Counted from the first letter of the stretch, positions 10,365 to 18,484 are shown. The stretch is 20,550 nucleotides of DNA from an uncultured Bacillota bacterium (GCA_900321955.1 ONXX01000028.1:1-20550), one strand, 5' to 3'. Numbers and translations are program-made. Notes: generated from the sequence alone by a model not told the origin.

Positions 10365-10584
10365 CTTTTTCACTTTCCTTTAGATCAACGATGATCTTTC
10401 CACAATCTTCACAATAAGAGGCCTTTACAAAAGGCGCTTTCGTCAGTGAAAACCTCGAAAGAGATCTGCTGCTGAGGTCTCCGGCTGCATTGAAACGCGG
10501 TTTTCTGCCGCGGTTCAGATAGATCTGCTGGAAGCTTTGAATATACGCGCTTTCCATTTCTTTTCCGCAATACGGACAGTTCAT
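10309..10584 (-). CDS. Small zinc-ribbon protein (DUF6487-like)
   Basis: 91 residues with two CxxC pairs, CPYC (3-6) and CEDC near residues 58-61, typical of a small zinc ribbon. The opening MNCPYCGKEMESAYIQS resembles the DUF6487 family, function unknown. The start ATG 10584 has a perfect AAGGAGG about 5 nt upstream and overlaps the stop of the upstream HAD gene as ATGA, so translation is coupled. The last ~20 residues (KDEKGIRKHTFRRSHERKI) run 56 nt into the next gene. Family members usually end near the second CxxC, so this tail may be the result of a lost stop codon. Probably cytoplasmic. Confidence 0.8.
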   Translation of the reverse strand: MNCPYCGKEMESAYIQSFQQIYLNRGRKPRFNAAGDLSSRSLSRFSLTKAPFVKASYCEDCGKIIVDLKESEKDEKGIRKHTFRRSHERKI

Positions 10585-11237
10585 TGTTCCTCCTTGATGA
10601 GTTTTAAGATGTCTTCCGGTTTTTCTGCCAGACACATCGCGCCGGCTTCCTTGAGTACCTTTTCATCGCGGTATCCCCACAGACAGCCGATCGTCAGCAT
10701 GCCGGCATTGACTCCGGTCTTCATATCGATATCGCTGTCGCCGATGTAGGCCGCTTCCGATGCATCGATTCCCATCTTATTCAGAATCATCCTTGCCGCC
10801 TGCGGATCCGGTTTTAAGGCAACCCCTTCGATCGATCCCGTGACATCGACAAATTCAATTCCCGGGAAATTACGAGCGATCAGATCCTTGACGAAGATGT
10901 CGCTCTTATTGGAATTGACCGCCATCTTGACGCCTAAGTCTCTCAACTTCTCCAAAGTCTCCCGCATTCCTTCATAAGGTCTGGTGTTAATGTAGTAGTT
11001 ACTGGAATAGATTTCCTTGTAGCGCAAAGCGATCGCATCTTTTTTCTTTTCGTCCGTATCTTTCGGAACGATGTTGTCGACCAGGATACGGAAGCCCATG
11101 CCGACACCCATCCGTATCTCATCCTCGCTTTTTTGTGGGAAACCGAATTCCTTTAAAGCGGTATTGAAACTTGTGGTGATGTCTGTCAGGGTGTAGAGGG
11201 TCGTCCCGTCCAGATCGAATATAACGCCTTTTTTCAT
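10581..11237 (-). CDS. HAD-IA phosphatase, phosphoglycolate phosphatase-like
   Basis: 218 residues, the size of Gph/PGP-like HAD-IA enzymes. Motif I FDLDGTT at residues 7-13 (nucleophile Asp8, Asp10; the usual hydrophobic residue after GT is Thr here), a helical cap (about 15-80), motif II NSNKS near 118, motif III Lys in LKPDP near 151, and GDSDIDM near 177. It hydrolyses phosphate monoesters in the cytoplasm; phosphoglycolate is a guess from similarity. The start ATG 11237 has AGGAG about 9 nt upstream. It is the first gene of a three-gene unit with the zinc-ribbon protein (4-nt overlap) and the dehydrogenase. Confidence 0.88.
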   Translation of the reverse strand: MKKGVIFDLDGTTLYTLTDITTSFNTALKEFGFPQKSEDEIRMGVGMGFRILVDNIVPKDTDEKKKDAIALRYKEIYSSNYYINTRPYEGMRETLEKLRDLGVKMAVNSNKSDIFVKDLIARNFPGIEFVDVTGSIEGVALKPDPQAARMILNKMGIDASEAAYIGDSDIDMKTGVNAGMLTIGCLWGYRDEKVLKEAGAMCLAEKPEDILKLIKEEQ

Positions 11238-11436
11238 CTTTTTTATCTCCTGAAATATTCTTTCTTCGTTTCCTATTTTACTGTATTTTCATAACAGTAC
11301 TGACTCAATCTGCTTCGGATCTTACAATCGCAGAATCGTATAGCCGATCCTTCACTTCCCTTTTAACTAAATCATATTTCCACATTTCTGTTTCATTTCT
11401 TCTATCATAGACTTAAGAGAAAAGAAGGAAGACATC
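11238..11436. other. Divergent intergenic region
   Basis: 199 bp between the HAD and amidase genes, AT-rich, with no gene visible. Possible -10 sites are TAAAAT on the minus strand near 11275-11285 and TATCAT on the plus strand (11403-11408), neither with a good -35. It contains the small palindrome CAGTACTG. Confidence 0.4.
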
Positions 11437-12837
11437 ATGAACGTTGCCGAAAAAGTCAAACTGATCAAACAAGGACTCTTAAGCAGTGAGAAGCTGTGTG
11501 AAGAATGCATCGCCGACATTGAAAGAAACGATAAAGAAGGAAAAGGGCTTAACGCCATTGCCATGATCTGTGAAGACTGGCGAGCCCAGGCCAGAGCCCT
11601 GGATCAAAATCCGGATAAAGATCGATCCAATCAATATCTTTACGGTATCCCTGTTTTGGTGAAAGACAACATCGAAGTGAAAGGCACACCCAATACAGCC
11701 GGCTCCTATGTCTTAAGAGACAACATCTCCAAAGACGACAGCTTTCTTGTGAAGTGTCTAAGAGAACAGGGTGCTGTCATTTTAGGCAAGTGCAACCTAT
11801 CCGAGTTCGCCTACTGGATGTCGGAAGACGGCATGCCGTCCGGTTATTCTTCCTTGTCCGGACAGGTCGTCCATCCTTACAATCCTTCCTTTGATCCTTC
11901 CGGTTCTTCCAGCGGTTCAGCGGTTGCCGTTGCCGCAAGATATTGCGATCTGGCGGTGGGTACCGAGACCGATGGTTCTTTGATGTCGCCGGCAATTTCC
12001 AACGGCATCGTTTCGATCAAGCCGACCGTTGGTCTGATTTCCCGAAACGGCATCCTTCCTTTAAGCCACGTTCAGGACAGTGCCGGTCCGATGGCCAACT
12101 CCGTGGAAGACTGTGTCGTTCTTTTGCAGTCGATGGCGGTACTCGATCCTGCGGACCCGGCTTTTAAAAACGCAGAGGTCAACAACTATTTCAAGGAATT
12201 AAAGAAAGATCTCTCCGGCAAGAGGATCGGCGTATTTACAATGGAGGGCTATGAGCACAATGCCGAGTACCTCGATTATCTCAAGGACCTCATTGAAGAA
12301 AATCACGGCGAAGTGGTGGAGATTGAACTAAAGAAGGCAGCCGTCGATGAATACGAATGTCTCTTCTATGAATTCAAGGAAGACATCAATGCCTATCTTG
12401 CCAGGCAGGACTGCAAAGCCCGCTGTCTAAAAGACATCATCCGGATGAACGAAGAAAATAAAGAAAAGTGTCTGCGTTATGGTCAGAGCTTATTAATCAA
12501 AAGCGAGGAGAAGCCTTCACTGGAAGATGAAGAATATCAAGAGCTTCGTCAGAAAATATCAAATGAAGCAGAAAGAATCCTGAATGAAACGATCGATGAG
12601 AATAAACTTTCTTGTCTGGTCACTATCTGTCATTCCGCTGCCTTTAATCTGGCGGCCGTGTCCGGTGCCTGCAGTATGACGCTTCCGGCCAGAGAGATCA
12701 ACGAAGTTAATTACGATCCGCTTTCCTTCTATCTTTTAGGAAAGAAAAATAAAGAAGGCGAGCTCATACGTCTTGCCTACACATTAGAAAAATCAATGAA
12801 CCTTGTCGTCAAGCCATCCTGGCTCAAAGACCGATAA
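11437..12837 (+). CDS. Amidase signature family hydrolase
   Basis: 466 residues with the Ser-cisSer-Lys machinery of the amidase signature family: Lys76 in GIPVLVKDNIEVKGTP, the cis-Ser region DPSGSSSGSAVAVAA (153-167), and nucleophile Ser181 in GTETDGSLMSPA. It hydrolyses amide bonds, with the acyl enzyme on Ser181. It resembles stand-alone amidases more than GatA, since no gatB or gatC neighbours exist. Substrate is unknown. No signal peptide; cytoplasmic. The start ATG 11437 has AAGAAGGAAG about 7 nt upstream. It is monocistronic on the plus strand. A weak hairpin AGACC-GATAA-GGTTT with a T run follows the stop and may terminate it. The convergent peptide gene begins 7 bp later. Confidence 0.92.
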   Translation: MNVAEKVKLIKQGLLSSEKLCEECIADIERNDKEGKGLNAIAMICEDWRAQARALDQNPDKDRSNQYLYGIPVLVKDNIEVKGTPNTAGSYVLRDNISKDDSFLVKCLREQGAVILGKCNLSEFAYWMSEDGMPSGYSSLSGQVVHPYNPSFDPSGSSSGSAVAVAARYCDLAVGTETDGSLMSPAISNGIVSIKPTVGLISRNGILPLSHVQDSAGPMANSVEDCVVLLQSMAVLDPADPAFKNAEVNNYFKELKKDLSGKRIGVFTMEGYEHNAEYLDYLKDLIEENHGEVVEIELKKAAVDEYECLFYEFKEDINAYLARQDCKARCLKDIIRMNEENKEKCLRYGQSLLIKSEEKPSLEDEEYQELRQKISNEAERILNETIDENKLSCLVTICHSAAFNLAAVSGACSMTLPAREINEVNYDPLSFYLLGKKNKEGELIRLAYTLEKSMNLVVKPSWLKDR

Positions 12838-12844
12838 GGTTTTT

Positions 12845-12982
12845 TTAGCCGCAGAAGTGACTGCCGTTGCAGACAAAGCCCCAGGAAGTGTAATAGTTGC
12901 CTTTATAAGGAACTTCAGAATTAGGGTTCTCGTTATTGTTTGCACCTGCACCGCCGTTAACGCAGCTGAGGGATTCTTCCAT
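12845..12982 (-). CDS. 45-residue Gly/Asn-rich peptide, possible double-glycine bacteriocin or RiPP precursor
   Basis: ATG 12982 to TAA 12845 encodes 45 residues: a short acidic start MEESLSCVNGG, an Asn-rich stretch (12-21), then PYKGNYYTSWGFVCNG and a terminal SHFCG. Cysteines are at 7, 38 and 44. Gly10-Gly11 sits where a short double-glycine leader would be cleaved. Codons are GC-ending like the neighbouring genes, and the frame is closed by an in-frame TAA six codons upstream, which fixes the start. No Shine-Dalgarno is seen; a TAATAT lies 12 nt before the ATG. No modification, immunity or export gene is adjacent, so function is open: bacteriocin-like peptide, signalling peptide, or an orphan. 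It is divergent from the alpha-galactosidase gene. Confidence 0.5.
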   Translation of the reverse strand: MEESLSCVNGGAGANNNENPNSEVPYKGNYYTSWGFVCNGSHFCG

Positions 12983-13051
12983 TAGTTCACTTTTATATTA
13001 CTTTTCTTTTTTGGTATGTTTTTCTTTATTTACACCCCCTTTTGAGATGTT

Positions 13052-13060
13052 TGTTAGAAT
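13052..13060 (+). promoter_or_regulatory. Extended -10 promoter of the alpha-galactosidase gene
   Basis: TGT-TAGAAT (TGnTAnAAT type) ending 22 nt before the ATG; TTTACA lies about 20 bp upstream. The implied short leader still holds the GAAGGAAG ribosome site. Confidence 0.45.
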
Positions 13061-13082
13061 GATAAGGAAGGAAGTTGAGAAT

Positions 13083-15368
13083 ATGGAAAGCATTCAGTTC
13101 AAAGATCATACATTTTCATTGAATACAAAGGATCTGTCCTATATGTTCAGGATCGACCGTTATCAGCATCTCGAGCACTTACATTTCGGTGCGCGCTGCC
13201 GAATTGAAGACGGCGATGCCTTTTCGTTTAAGAAATACATCTCCCATGGCGATACGATTGCCTATGCCAGGGAAGATTCGTATTATTCCACCGACTCTTT
13301 GCCGCAGGAATTCCCGACCTATGGAACCGGTGATTTTAATGAGGTACCGATCGAGATCGAACATCAAGCTTCCCACACCCTGGACCTGATTTTTGACTCT
13401 TATGAGATTCTTAACGGCGATCTTAAGATGGAAAGTCTTCCTTCTTCCTATGGATGTGGGCAGACCTTGCTCATCCACATGAAAGACAAGGTCAAACCGA
13501 TTTTTGTGGATCTTATTTATGCGATCTATCCGGAAGAAAATATCATCAGCCGCAGAGCGGTCTTAAAAAATTTAAGTGAAGAGGATCTCGTCATCCGCAA
13601 ATTCCTTTCCTACAGCATCGATCTTTGTGAGGATGATCTGGTCCTCATGGACTTCCATGGTGCCTGGGATAAGGAGATGCACTTACAGGAGCACGAGATC
13701 AAGGAAGGTACCCTTCTTATCTCTTCCCGCGTCGGCTTTGCCTCTTCCAAAAACAATCCCGGCTTCCTCATTCGTCAGGCAGACACTGATGAATTCCATG
13801 GCAAGGTCTGGGGCTTCAACCTGGTCTACAGCGGCAACCACTATTCTTCCGTCAGTAAAAACGAATACGGTTTTCACCGCATCCAGGGCGGCATCAATCC
13901 CGACCGTTTCCACAAGATCTTAAAGACAAATGAATCCTTTGAAACACCGGAGGCCATCCTTTCCTATTCCGATCAGGGTTTGAATGATCTTTCCCATCAC
14001 TTCCATGATTTCATCAACGAACACATCGTCACTTCCCATTGGAAGAAGAAAGAAAGACCGATCCTGGTCAATTCCTGGGAGGGTTTTGGTTTTGATTTCC
14101 ACAAGGAAGATCTGATTGAGAAGCTGGCCAAGAATGCCAAAGATCTGGGTATTGAAATGTTTGTCCTGGATGATGGTTGGTTCGGCCGCCGCGACAGCGA
14201 TAAACGCGGATTGGGTGATTACGATTGCAACCTCAATAAAATCCCGGGCGGCATCGCTTCTTTGAGTGAAGAGGTTCATAAGCTCGGCTTACTCTTCGGC
14301 ATTTGGGTCGAACCGGAAGCCATCAGTATCGACTCAGCCCTTTATGAAGCACATCCGGAATTTGCCTTGAAAGAAGAAGGGCGCGAGTTCTTCTTCGGCC
14401 GCAATGAACTTTTGATGGATCTGACCAAAAAGGAAGTCCGCGATTATATCGTTGAGAATGTTTCCAAATTGATTGATGAGAATAAGGTTGACTACATCAA
14501 ATGGGATATGAACCGGATGATGAACGGCGTTTCCGGTGCCTACAATCATGACTACATTCTCGGTTTATATGAGGTCCTTGACCGCATCTTTACACCGCGT
14601 CCGGATGTCCTGTTTGAATCCTGCAGTTCCGGCGGCAACCGTTTTGATTTAGGTATCTTATGTTACTCGCCGCAGATCTGGTCGTCCGATGACACCGATC
14701 CGATCGAGCGCATCGACATTCAGAAAGGTCTTTCCTACCTCTACCCGCTTTCCACCATGGGTGCCCATGTCTCCGCCTGTCCGCATTCGCAGACTTTGCG
14801 CAAGACGCCGCTGGAGACCCGCTTTGCGGTTTCCGCTTACGGCTGCCTGGGTTATGAACTGGATTTAAGCCGATTGTCGGATGTGGAAAAATTTGAAGTC
14901 CGCAAACAGACGGCTTGGTATAAAAAATACCGTTCTCTTTTCCAGTTTGGCCGCTTCAATCGTCTGAAGGCAGAAAAAGGACAGGAATCTTTTGAGGTGA
15001 GTGATGGAAAAAGAGCTGTTGTTTCCAAGTTCCGCCGTCTCCTACATGCCGCACCGTATTTTGATAAACTGACAGCGACCGGATTAAAGACGGATCAGCT
15101 TTATTCTGTTTGTTCAAGACAATACTTCCATGAACTTTCAAATTCAAATTATGCGGGTTCCGTTAATGAAGATATCGATACAGACACAAAGGAATTTTTG
15201 AAGAAACATCCGAATTTGGTTTTGAGTGAACAATATTACACCGCATCCGGTGCTGCCTTGAAAGAAGGCATCTGCCTCGATCCTCTGTATCTGGGCACCG
15301 GCAATAATAAAAAGATCCGCATTCCTTTGGATTACGGATCAGATATGTATCTGATTGAAGAAAAATAG
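13083..15368 (+). CDS. GH36 alpha-galactosidase
   Basis: 761 residues from ATG 13083, which has GGAAGGAAG about 8 nt upstream; upstream in-frame Mets lack such a site. An N-terminal beta-sandwich (about 1-320) precedes a (beta/alpha)8 catalytic domain: NSWEGFGFDF (330-339), FVLDDGWFGRR (360-370), GIWVEPE (406-412), nucleophile Asp475 in DYIKWDMNR, SCSSGGNRFDLG (513-524), and the acid/base Asp in WSSDDTD (533-539). It cleaves terminal alpha-1,6-galactosides such as melibiose and raffinose family sugars with retention. No signal peptide, so it is cytoplasmic; in this class it needs an importer, and none is adjacent. It is single-gene, convergent with the phosphatase (2 bp between stops). Usual family length is about 730-740. 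Confidence 0.95.
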   Translation: MESIQFKDHTFSLNTKDLSYMFRIDRYQHLEHLHFGARCRIEDGDAFSFKKYISHGDTIAYAREDSYYSTDSLPQEFPTYGTGDFNEVPIEIEHQASHTLDLIFDSYEILNGDLKMESLPSSYGCGQTLLIHMKDKVKPIFVDLIYAIYPEENIISRRAVLKNLSEEDLVIRKFLSYSIDLCEDDLVLMDFHGAWDKEMHLQEHEIKEGTLLISSRVGFASSKNNPGFLIRQADTDEFHGKVWGFNLVYSGNHYSSVSKNEYGFHRIQGGINPDRFHKILKTNESFETPEAILSYSDQGLNDLSHHFHDFINEHIVTSHWKKKERPILVNSWEGFGFDFHKEDLIEKLAKNAKDLGIEMFVLDDGWFGRRDSDKRGLGDYDCNLNKIPGGIASLSEEVHKLGLLFGIWVEPEAISIDSALYEAHPEFALKEEGREFFFGRNELLMDLTKKEVRDYIVENVSKLIDENKVDYIKWDMNRMMNGVSGAYNHDYILGLYEVLDRIFTPRPDVLFESCSSGGNRFDLGILCYSPQIWSSDDTDPIERIDIQKGLSYLYPLSTMGAHVSACPHSQTLRKTPLETRFAVSAYGCLGYELDLSRLSDVEKFEVRKQTAWYKKYRSLFQFGRFNRLKAEKGQESFEVSDGKRAVVSKFRRLLHAAPYFDKLTATGLKTDQLYSVCSRQYFHELSNSNYAGSVNEDIDTDTKEFLKKHPNLVLSEQYYTASGAALKEGICLDPLYLGTGNNKKIRIPLDYGSDMYLIEEK

Positions 15369-15370
15369 AA

Positions 15371-16105
15371 TCAGATCAATATATTTCTTTTGAATTCTTC
15401 GACCCTGTCGTGCGTAATGCCCAGGGTCTTTTCTATAAAGTCATCACCCATACTATCCAGTGCCGCATCAAGATATTCCTCATCAGCGACAAAAGCTTTG
15501 TAGGCAGCCATGGCGATCTCTTCACCCACTTCGTTCTTTAATCTTTCATAAAGCGTCTTCGCTTTCGGAACGTTGACTTTGTTGGTAAAAAGATAGTCAC
15601 TTCGTATGGTCTCTTCATCGACACCCAGCATTTTTAAGACCAGTACACTCACCATGCCGCAGCGGTCTTTGCCTTCCGAACAGTGCCAGAGCACCGCACC
15701 TTCTTTTCCGCTCTGGTCGATAATGAGATTTAAGGCTTCTCTGAATCCTTTAATGTATTCTTCCTTGGTGACCAGTTCCACATAGGTGTCTTTTAAAGAC
15801 GGCATCTTGAAGGTCTTCTTCTTTTCGTGCGTGATGCCGTCTTCAAATCCTTCAATGATCGGTATGTGCCGATAAGCCAGTGTGTCTGTCTGATCGGGTA
15901 CCTCTTCCTTTTCTTTATAAGTGCGCAGGTCGATCACGGTACTGAGGCCGTGCTTTTCTTTTAAATAATCGAGATCTTCCCTGCTGGCTCTTCCCAAATG
16001 AGCCGAGCGGATCAGTTTATTTGGACGGATCGTTTTTCCATCACTTGTTTGATAATCACCCAGGTCGCGGATATTGCCGATGGAATCTAAATGGATTTCT
16101 ATCAT
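15371..16105 (-). CDS. Tyrosine phosphatase family protein (Y_phosphatase3 / MptpB-like)
   Basis: 244 residues. The signature HCSEGKDRCG gives the CX5R loop, Cys142 to Arg148. The N-terminus has NIRDLGDYQTSDGKTIRPNKLIRSAHL, the typical opening of the MptpB-like family (PF13350). It hydrolyses phosphotyrosine or phosphoinositide-like substrates in characterised members. The start ATG 16105 is supported by GGAGG 11 nt upstream and the ATGA overlap with the NUDIX stop; a GTG at 16123 would put the ribosome site inside the gene. No signal peptide. Coupled to the NUDIX gene. Natural substrate unknown. Confidence 0.92.
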   Translation of the reverse strand: MIEIHLDSIGNIRDLGDYQTSDGKTIRPNKLIRSAHLGRASREDLDYLKEKHGLSTVIDLRTYKEKEEVPDQTDTLAYRHIPIIEGFEDGITHEKKKTFKMPSLKDTYVELVTKEEYIKGFREALNLIIDQSGKEGAVLWHCSEGKDRCGMVSVLVLKMLGVDEETIRSDYLFTNKVNVPKAKTLYERLKNEVGEEIAMAAYKAFVADEEYLDAALDSMGDDFIEKTLGITHDRVEEFKRNILI

Positions 16106-16554
16106 ACGATCTTTGACCTCCACTTTCCGTCTTTCTTGTAATAAATCAGTTCACTGAGTTCATCGCTCGTCATAATCTTATAGATCCGTTTGAGATCCAG
16201 AGACAACTTATGTTTATCCAGATCATCTTTTTTGATCCAGAAAACTTCTCCTTCTTTGGATGAGCGCAGCTTGCCGGAAAACTGATCGGTCTTGTAGTAC
16301 AGCATCAGATAGCGGTCTTCATCTTCTGTCTTAAATTCTTCGATGCCGCATAAAATCGGTTTCTTAATGGTCAAACCGGTCTCTTCCTTAACCTCACGGA
16401 TGACAGAAGTCTGAAAGTCTTCATTTTCCTCCACATGGCCGCCCGGAAAAGTCAGTCCCGGCCAGTCTTTTTTCTTGCGGTCGACGACCAGAATCTCATC
16501 ATCCTTATAAATCAGACAGATATTGGTAAGAATACATTGATGTTTCTTTTTCAT
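16102..16554 (-). CDS. NUDIX hydrolase (MutT-like)
   Basis: About 150 residues. The Nudix box GGHVEENEDF... REVKEETGL fits GX5EX7REUXEEXGU, and the preceding DWPGLTFPGG is typical of MutT/8-oxo-dGTP pyrophosphatases. It cleaves nucleoside diphosphate linkages with Mg2+, perhaps sanitising oxidised dGTP. Two Met codons are available, 16560 and 16554. I chose 16554 because TATAAT ends exactly 6 nt before it, predicting that the ATG is the first transcribed codon; the other Met would start upstream of the predicted +1. No Shine-Dalgarno is present. Its stop overlaps the start of the phosphatase gene. It occupies the position directly left of oriC. Confidence 0.9.
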   Translation of the reverse strand: MKKKHQCILTNICLIYKDDEILVVDRKKKDWPGLTFPGGHVEENEDFQTSVIREVKEETGLTIKKPILCGIEEFKTEDEDRYLMLYYKTDQFSGKLRSSKEGEVFWIKKDDLDKHKLSLDLKRIYKIMTSDELSELIYYKKDGKWRSKIV

Positions 16555-16560
16555 ATCCAT

Positions 16561-16566
16561 ATTATA
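16561..16566 (-). promoter_or_regulatory. -10 box of the NUDIX gene
   Basis: Minus strand TATAAT-ATGGAT-ATG, the same 6-nt spacing as at the PTS divergent promoters. The -35 region is AT-rich without a consensus. Confidence 0.55.
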
Positions 16567-16649
16567 TACAATAGATTTTTTAAAAATGTTGAATAAATTG
16601 ATCTGTATTTTTTCCGATAAAATATTTTTACCTTCGGTACAGAAAACAC

Positions 16650-16961
16650 TTTTCCACATCCACATTCCGTATTTTTCAACATTATGTTGAAAAGTGAAGA
16701 ACTTCAATTTATCCTTTATTTAAAGGGTTTTTCTGCATTCTGTTCTCAGAAATCCGCTGTGGATTTCTTTTCTTTTTCACATCTTCCAACAGTGGAATTC
16801 AAAGTGGAATATATACTAACATTTTTTCCACAAAATTTAAATTGTGGAAAATTGTGGAAAACTTATCCACAATTGATAAATAAAGGATTTTTGAATTTTC
16901 GTCGTTGTGGATTGTGGAAAACTACCCTTTGTAAGACATTAAAATTGTGGAAAACTTATGT
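16650..16961. other. Chromosomal origin (oriC), DnaA-box cluster upstream of dnaA
   Basis: No gene in this 0.4-kb stretch. DnaA-box-like 9-mers: TTATCCACA at 16863-16871 (consensus); TTTTCCACA at 16650-16658 and 16824-16832; the reverse TGTGGAAAA at 16843-16851, 16853-16861, 16913-16921 and 16946-16954; and weaker TGTGGATTT/G at 16758-16766 and 16906-16914. Two boxes face each other (16853-16871), part of an 8-bp inverted repeat ATTGTGGA/TCCACAAT, and the pair 16843/16853 is spaced by exactly 10 bp. Surrounding sequence is very AT-rich. Direction of genes also switches here. Confidence 0.9.
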
Positions 16962-16967
16962 TATGAT
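16939..16967 (+). promoter_or_regulatory. Candidate dnaA promoter with a DnaA box in its spacer
   Basis: TTAAAA (16939-16944), 17 bp, TATGAT (16962-16967). The DnaA box 16946-16954 lies in the spacer, so DnaA binding would block RNA polymerase, consistent with the known autoregulation of dnaA. Confidence 0.55.
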
Positions 16968-17005
16968 GGATTTACCTATCTAAGGTTTTAAGCAGCACGA
17001 ACACT

Positions 17006-18367
17006 ATGACTACTCTTGATTTTTATCTGCATGACAAATGGTCGCAGACATGTAAATATATAGCCGATTCCGGCCAGATCGCCGAAAGTGTACTGCCTTA
17101 CTTTGATTCAAAGCTGGTTTCTTTGAACGACAGTGAAGCAGTGGTCACCGTTCCGGCTTTTATTAATTACGCGATCATGTCCGAACATGTCGATCTGATT
17201 GAAAACTGCCTGGAGGAGTCCTTAGGCAAGAGACTATCGGTCCGCATCGTTCAGCAGGAAGATTTTGAAAAGAAATCATCTGTACCAAAAAATAATTTCA
17301 AGAGTGATTTTCTTTCCAGAAAGATCGACCCGAACCAGACATTTGCGGATTTTGTCGTCGGACGTTCCAACGCCCAGGCCCAGGTCGCCGCAATGACCTG
17401 TGCTTCCAACCTCGGTGTCATCTTTAATCCTTTATTTATTTATGGAAATCCGGGTTTGGGCAAGACACATTTACTGAATGCCATCGGCAATCAGGTCAAA
17501 TCCCTTTATCCGGAAAAGAAAATCGGTTTTGTCAGTGGTTTGGAATTTGTTGACAACGTCAAAAAAGCATCCCAGGAAAACCGTTTTGATGAACTGAAGG
17601 AAGTCTTCCAGGATCTGGATCTTCTTCTGATCGATGATATTCAGAATATTGCAGGCAAAGATAAGACAAATGAGCTTTTCTTTACCATATATAATGAGCT
17701 GATCAACAACAAAAAACAGATCTGCGTCACTTCCGACCGCACACCAAGCGAGATCCGCGGCCTTTCCGATCGTATCATTTCCCGTTTTAATCAGGGATTG
17801 AACGTCAATATTGAGGCACCGGAGTACGAAACTTCCATCAATATCTTAAAAATGAAGATCGCCAATTATCCGGGCTATAACAAATCATCGATCGACGATA
17901 TCGATGATGATGTCTTCTCTTATCTGGCTACCAATTTCTCGCAGGATGTCAGAAGTCTGGAAGGCGCGGTCAACAGACTTTTATTTTACTCTGCAATGTT
18001 CCCGAATCTGGAGGAAGGCAACCGCATCACCTTAAAACTGGCGGTGGAAGCCTTTAAAGATCAGATCAAAGACGGGAAGAACGAATTAGCTATTTCAACG
18101 GTACGAAAGGCGGTATGTGATTACTACAACCTCACCAAACAACAAATCACATCCGCCAACCGTACCAAGAGTATCTCCAATGCCAGACAGATTGCGATGT
18201 ATCTGTGCCGCAAACTGTTGGATGCAACATACGACGACATCGGTCAGGAATTCGGCGGCAGAGATCACTCCACGGTTATGAGTTCGATTTCCAGTGTGGA
18301 GAAAAAAATCAAGACCGACCCGCTCTACCTCAAGGCAATCAACGAGATCGAGAGCAGAATCAAATAA
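17006..18367 (+). CDS. dnaA: Chromosomal replication initiator DnaA
   Basis: 453 residues, normal length. An N-terminal domain I (about 1-85) and a short linker are followed by the AAA+ domain with Walker A GNPGLGKT (147-154) and Walker B LLLIDD with Asp210-Asp211. The C-terminal domain IV carries the DnaA signature GGRDHSTVMSSI, which reads DnaA boxes. It opens oriC and loads the helicase. The start ATG 17006 has only a weak, distant AAGG upstream, so translation may be modest. It is flanked by DnaA-box clusters on both sides (16.65-16.95 kb and 18.37-18.44 kb), the bipartite layout known in Bacillus, and is followed by dnaN. Confidence 0.98.
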   Translation: MTTLDFYLHDKWSQTCKYIADSGQIAESVLPYFDSKLVSLNDSEAVVTVPAFINYAIMSEHVDLIENCLEESLGKRLSVRIVQQEDFEKKSSVPKNNFKSDFLSRKIDPNQTFADFVVGRSNAQAQVAAMTCASNLGVIFNPLFIYGNPGLGKTHLLNAIGNQVKSLYPEKKIGFVSGLEFVDNVKKASQENRFDELKEVFQDLDLLLIDDIQNIAGKDKTNELFFTIYNELINNKKQICVTSDRTPSEIRGLSDRIISRFNQGLNVNIEAPEYETSINILKMKIANYPGYNKSSIDDIDDDVFSYLATNFSQDVRSLEGAVNRLLFYSAMFPNLEEGNRITLKLAVEAFKDQIKDGKNELAISTVRKAVCDYYNLTKQQITSANRTKSISNARQIAMYLCRKLLDATYDDIGQEFGGRDHSTVMSSISSVEKKIKTDPLYLKAINEIESRIK

Positions 18368-18484
18368 GTTTCCACAATGTTATCCCGTCCTGAAAATGGT
18401 AAAATTTAAGTGTAAACAAAGACTATTTCGAAGTTTTCCACATTTTCCAACAGGATAATGATAATAAGATTAACGATAAATAAA
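18368..18484 (+). other. dnaA-dnaN spacer: second DnaA-box cluster and candidate unwinding element
   Basis: GTTTCCACA at 18368-18376 and TTTTCCACA at 18434-18442, with a partial TTATCCCGT between. Right after the last box comes an AT-rich tract, 18456-18479, that reads in register TAA TGA TAA TAA GAT TAA CGA TAA. This resembles the DnaA-trio (5'-TAG/TAA-3' repeats) that DnaA binds as single strand in Bacillus. It is a good candidate for the site of initial opening. Confidence 0.6.
18397..18405 (+). promoter_or_regulatory. Candidate dnaN promoter (extended -10)
   Basis: TGG-TAAAAT in the dnaA-dnaN spacer, about 100 bp before dnaN; no clear -35. It would let dnaN be transcribed separately from dnaA. 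Confidence 0.4.

Noticed and set aside
12936..13082. Longer N-terminus for the alpha-galactosidase
   Set aside because: The upstream Met lacks a ribosome site and runs antisense over the peptide gene; ATG 13083 has a good site and the family N-terminus.
16684..16983. Plus-strand open frame of 99 residues in the region before dnaA
   Set aside because: It is Phe/Lys-rich, spans the DnaA boxes and has no ribosome site or family resemblance; an AT-rich chance frame.
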